From the NCBI GenBank assembly GCA_027485145.1, contig JAIXRO010000170.1:1-43003 (forward strand): a stretch of DNA of 43,003 nucleotides, in the 5' to 3' direction. Below the pieces are notes generated by a model, which saw only the letters and a list, made by a program, of their open reading frames with translations, ran no database searches and had not been told where the DNA came from. A program made the position numbers and the translations under genes. Shown here piece by piece: positions 40,271 to 43,003 of the stretch; positions within the stretch are counted from its first letter, which is position 1, and each line of letters opens with the position of its first letter. This DNA is from Hyphomonadaceae bacterium. GTDB lineage: Bacteria; Pseudomonadota; Alphaproteobacteria; Caulobacterales; Hyphomonadaceae.

Positions 40271-41772
40271 CGCCCCAGCTTCTGATCGCCGCCGCGCTTT
40301 GCCTGCCGCTGCTGGTCGCGGTTGGCGTCGCGCTCTTCGGCAAGGTGCCGACGCTGCGCGAAGGCGTCACCATCGCAGGCGCGGTCGCGCTCTTCGCGGT
40401 GGTCATCCAGCTCACCTTGCTGGTCGCGGGCGGCGCGCGTCCGGAACTCTACATCGGCGAGACCGTTCCCGGCCTTGCCATCGCCTTCAAGCTGGAGCCG
40501 CTTGGCGCGCTCTTCGCGGTCGTGGCCAGCGGCCTGTGGATCGTCAACTCGTTCTACTCGATCGGGTACATGCGCGGGAACCGCGAGCGTAACCAGACGC
40601 GCTTCTACATCTGCTTTGCGCTTGCCCTCTGCGGCGCGATGGGCGTTGCGATGGCGGGCAATCTCTTCACGCTCTTCATCTTCTACGAAGTGCTGACCCT
40701 GTCGACCTATCCACTGGTGGCCCACAGGGGCGACGCCGCCGCCCAGCGCGGGGCCCGCATCTACCTGCTCACCTTGCTGGGCACCTCGATCGGCTTCTTC
40801 CTGATGGCGATCATCTGGACCTGGGTGGTCGCCGGTCAGCGGCTGGACTTCATCGAGGGCGGCCTGCTCGCCGATGCCGGTCTGTCGCCCTTTGTCTCGA
40901 GCGCGCTGCTCGTCCTGTTCGTGTTCGGCGTCGGCAAGGCGGCGCTGATGCCGTTCCATTTCTGGCTGCCCAGCGCGATGGTCGCCCCGACGCCTGTCTC
41001 CGCGCTGCTGCACGCTGTTGCGGTCGTGAAGGCCGGCGTCTTCACGATCATGAAAATCTCCGTGTACGTGTTCGGGGTTGATCTTTTGCAGGCGACGCCC
41101 GCGCGCGATGTGCTGCTCGGTGTCGCCGGTTTCACCATCATCGCCGCCTCGCTGATCGCCCTCACGCAGGACAACCTGAAATCCCGGCTCGCCTACTCCA
41201 CCATCGCGCAGCTCGCCTATGTCACCCTCGGCGCCTTGCTCGCGGTGGAGGCCGGCGCGCTCGGCGGCTCGCTGCAGATCGCCGCGCACGCCGCCGCCAA
41301 GATCACGCTCTTCATGTGCGCCGGCGCCATCTATGTCGCGACCGGCCTGACCACAGTGTCCAGCATGCAGGGCCTCGGCCGGAAGATGCCGCTGGTGTTC
41401 ACCGCCTTCTTCATCGCCTCGCTCTCGATCATCGGCCTGCCACCCTTCGGCGGCATGTGGCCGAAATACGAACTGCTGCAGGGCGCTGCCGATATCGGCA
41501 ATGGCTGGATACCTGCCGTGCTGATCCTCTCGGCACTTCTCAACATCGCCTACCTCCTGCCGGTCGCGATCCTCGCCCTGATGCCGCTGCCGGGCACGCC
41601 GCCAGCGAAGGAGTTCAAGCGCCCCGGCGGCGCCCCCGCGCTCACGGTGGCGGCGCCGCTCTTCACCGCCGCGCTCTGCGTGGTCCTCTTCTTCGCGGCC
41701 GGCCCCATCGGCGACTTCCTGCGCCCGGCCTTCGCGGCGGGCAGCGCGCCCGGCCTTGAGGAGTTCCGATGA
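40267..41772 (+). CDS. Antiporter-like channel subunit (second; NuoL/MrpA-N/MrpD family)
   Basis: 501 aa. The segment YSIGYMRGNRERNQTRFY is closer to NuoL/MrpA N-terminal parts than to typical MrpD. Glu141 (LFIFYEVLTLSTYPL), Lys224 (GVGKAALMPFHFWLPSAMVAPTPVSALLHA) and Lys255 are conserved. It may replace the channel half of MrpA, whose DUF4040 half is encoded separately upstream. ATGA overlaps occur on both sides. Confidence 0.9.
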   Translation: MTPQLLIAAALCLPLLVAVGVALFGKVPTLREGVTIAGAVALFAVVIQLTLLVAGGARPELYIGETVPGLAIAFKLEPLGALFAVVASGLWIVNSFYSIGYMRGNRERNQTRFYICFALALCGAMGVAMAGNLFTLFIFYEVLTLSTYPLVAHRGDAAAQRGARIYLLTLLGTSIGFFLMAIIWTWVVAGQRLDFIEGGLLADAGLSPFVSSALLVLFVFGVGKAALMPFHFWLPSAMVAPTPVSALLHAVAVVKAGVFTIMKISVYVFGVDLLQATPARDVLLGVAGFTIIAASLIALTQDNLKSRLAYSTIAQLAYVTLGALLAVEAGALGGSLQIAAHAAAKITLFMCAGAIYVATGLTTVSSMQGLGRKMPLVFTAFFIASLSIIGLPPFGGMWPKYELLQGAADIGNGWIPAVLILSALLNIAYLLPVAILALMPLPGTPPAKEFKRPGGAPALTVAAPLFTAALCVVLFFAAGPIGDFLRPAFAAGSAPGLEEFR

Positions 41773-42203
41773 CCGACGACACGCCCCCCGTCCGCGATGC
41801 TTCCGGCCGCTTCGTCAAGCAAGCCACGGAAACCGTCAACGCCCTGTCGCGCACCACCGGTGAAGGCGTCCATCCGATGGGCAAGATCCTGTTCGGCTGG
41901 ACCGAGGCGAAGGGCATCGGCACCGTCCTCCTGTATGGCACCGGCATCCTCTCCGTCCTGCTGATCCTGGCCGACCTGGTGGTGGACCGCCACGAGAAGA
42001 TCAACGCCGCCAGCCTCTTTGGCTTCTACGGTTTCTTCGGTTTTGCCGCGCTCGGCTTCGCCGTGCTGATGGGCTGGCCGCTCGGCCGCCTCCTGCGCCG
42101 CGGCGAGGACTATTACGGCGATGGCACCGCGCCGCCCGCCGACATCGATCCCGAGATCGCCGAGTCCGGCCCGGTTAACGGCAAGTCCGGGGGAGGCAGC
42201 TGA
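41769..42203 (+). CDS. Two-TM protein within the Mrp-like operon, unknown
   Basis: 144 aa. A polar N-terminus (MTDDTPPVRDASGRFVKQATETV) is followed by helices near residues 53-75 and 84-106 and a polar Gly/Pro/Asp-rich C-terminus. I do not recognise it, and it is not a classical Mrp subunit. It overlaps the previous gene by 4 bp and shares 1 bp with the next start, so it is embedded in the operon and likely a subunit or assembly factor of the complex. Confidence 0.75.
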   Translation: MTDDTPPVRDASGRFVKQATETVNALSRTTGEGVHPMGKILFGWTEAKGIGTVLLYGTGILSVLLILADLVVDRHEKINAASLFGFYGFFGFAALGFAVLMGWPLGRLLRRGEDYYGDGTAPPADIDPEIAESGPVNGKSGGGS

Positions 42204-43003
42204 TGTCCTTGCTCCTGACACAGATCAATCCGGGCTGGCTGCTGGTCGCCGCCGGCCTTGTCGCCATGCTGGTCAGCGTGAAGGCCGTCCGCCAGGCGAT
42301 CACGCTCCTCGCGCCCGTCGGCGCGATCCTCCTGCTCGCCACGGCCCAGCACGGCGTCGATCACCTCTCGCAGGATGTCCTCGGCCTCACGCTCTCGTTC
42401 TACAGGGTGGACAGCCTCAACTTCATCTTCGGCCTCGCCTTCCTCATCGCCGCGCTGCTGAATGCCATCTATGCGCTGCATACGGACGACCGGATGCAAG
42501 ACGGCGCGGCGCTCGTCTATGCCGGCTCGGCGGTCGCCGCGACCTTCGCGGGCGACCTGATGACGCTCTTCATCTTCTGGGAGCTGACGGCCGTCGCCTC
42601 GGTCTTCCTGGTGCTGCAGGCCGGCACGCGCGCCGCCTACTTCGCCTCGATGCGCTACCTTGCCGTCCAGGTCCTGTCCGGCCTCCTGCTGCTCACCGGC
42701 ATCGCCGCCGTCTGGAACGCCACCGGCAGCCTCTCGCTCACTGCCTTCACCAGCCTCGAGCAGCCCGGCGCCCTCGCCATCTTCCTCGCCTTCGGCATCA
42801 AGGCGGCGTTCCCGTTCCTCCACAACTGGCTGCAGGATTCCTATGCCAAGGCCAGCGTGGTCGGCGCGGTTGTCCTGTCCGCCTTCACCACCAAGCTCGC
42901 GGTCTATGCCTTCGCGCGCTTCTTCCCCGGCCATGACGAACTGATCTGGATCGGCGCGGCGATGACCGTCTTCCCGGTCTTCTTCGCCGTCATCGAGAAC
43001 GAC
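42203..43003 (+). CDS. Antiporter-like channel subunit (third), cut by the window edge
   Basis: The first 267 residues are present, with no stop before the edge. Glu127 (LFIFWELTAVASVFLV), Lys200 (AFGIKAAFPFLHNWLQDSYAKASVVGAVVL) and Lys231 (SAFTTKLAVYAFAR) correspond to the conserved ion-path residues. The DSYAKAS...LSAFTTKLAVY block differs from the two preceding channel subunits and, from memory, is closer to Mbh-associated channel subunits. The rest of the operon continues beyond the window. Confidence 0.9.
   Translation, partial: MSLLLTQINPGWLLVAAGLVAMLVSVKAVRQAITLLAPVGAILLLATAQHGVDHLSQDVLGLTLSFYRVDSLNFIFGLAFLIAALLNAIYALHTDDRMQDGAALVYAGSAVAATFAGDLMTLFIFWELTAVASVFLVLQAGTRAAYFASMRYLAVQVLSGLLLLTGIAAVWNATGSLSLTAFTSLEQPGALAIFLAFGIKAAFPFLHNWLQDSYAKASVVGAVVLSAFTTKLAVYAFARFFPGHDELIWIGAAMTVFPVFFAVIEND

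Noticed and set aside
1-43003. CRISPR arrays
   Set aside because: No regularly spaced direct repeats were seen; the palindromic repeats found are isolated single copies.

Overview
The window is high-GC, gene-dense bacterial chromosome, almost certainly alphaproteobacterial and plausibly Hyphomonadaceae/Caulobacterales. The basis is the colinear radA-cvpA-purF-SDR run typical of that class, a DUF2336 gene, a TIGR03862-type flavoprotein, a class II DAHP synthase, and short palindromic repeats of a kind common in these genomes. The genus is inference.

Layout. Positions 1-186 carry the 3' end of an unidentified gene whose tail runs into a palindromic repeat. Positions 496-4449 (minus) are a tightly overlapping lipid A/Kdo operon: DUF374 acyltransferase, waaA, lpxK, lpxL. 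Positions 4546-5604 hold a tRNA-Val(CAC) gene and, 983 bp away, a perfect 50-bp copy of its 3' part. The lower-GC segment between them looks like the remnant of an integrated element and carries two small membrane-protein genes. Positions 6098-10624 hold a small conserved-looking gene, gph, glmU, rpiA and a glutathione-reductase gene.

Positions 10663-15503 hold the most unusual coding content: a TIR-like domain fused to a ParA/MinD-type ATPase, class II DAHP synthase, an exported caspase-like/SUMF1-like fusion, and a possible fragment of a Ser/Thr-kinase N-terminus. Positions 15642-20451 carry a MATE pump, HU, a conserved unknown protein, an MDR-type reductase and a Gfo/Idh/MocA oxidoreductase. 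Positions 20580-27686 (minus) carry SDR, purF, an erythromycin-esterase-like lipoprotein, cvpA, radA, a VIT-family transporter and a two-TM protein. Positions 27804-34059 carry the flavoprotein, an unknown anchored protein, mlaF, mlaE, alr and an MFS transporter. Positions 34223-35973 carry a small membrane protein and DUF2336.

Positions 36063 to the window end are one plus-strand operon for a large Mrp/Mbh-like membrane complex. The order is E, F, G, a stand-alone DUF4040 (MbhD/E-like) subunit, B, C, a first D-type channel subunit, a second one, an unknown two-TM protein, and a third channel subunit cut by the window edge. There is no fused MrpA, and the order follows the membrane arm of Mbh-type complexes rather than the classical Mrp order.

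Best candidates for undescribed biology are the TIR-ParA fusion, the caspase-SUMF1 fusion, the three-channel Mrp/Mbh-like operon with its unknown subunit, and the tRNA-flanked remnant. No CRISPR array, rRNA, transposase or integrase gene was seen.
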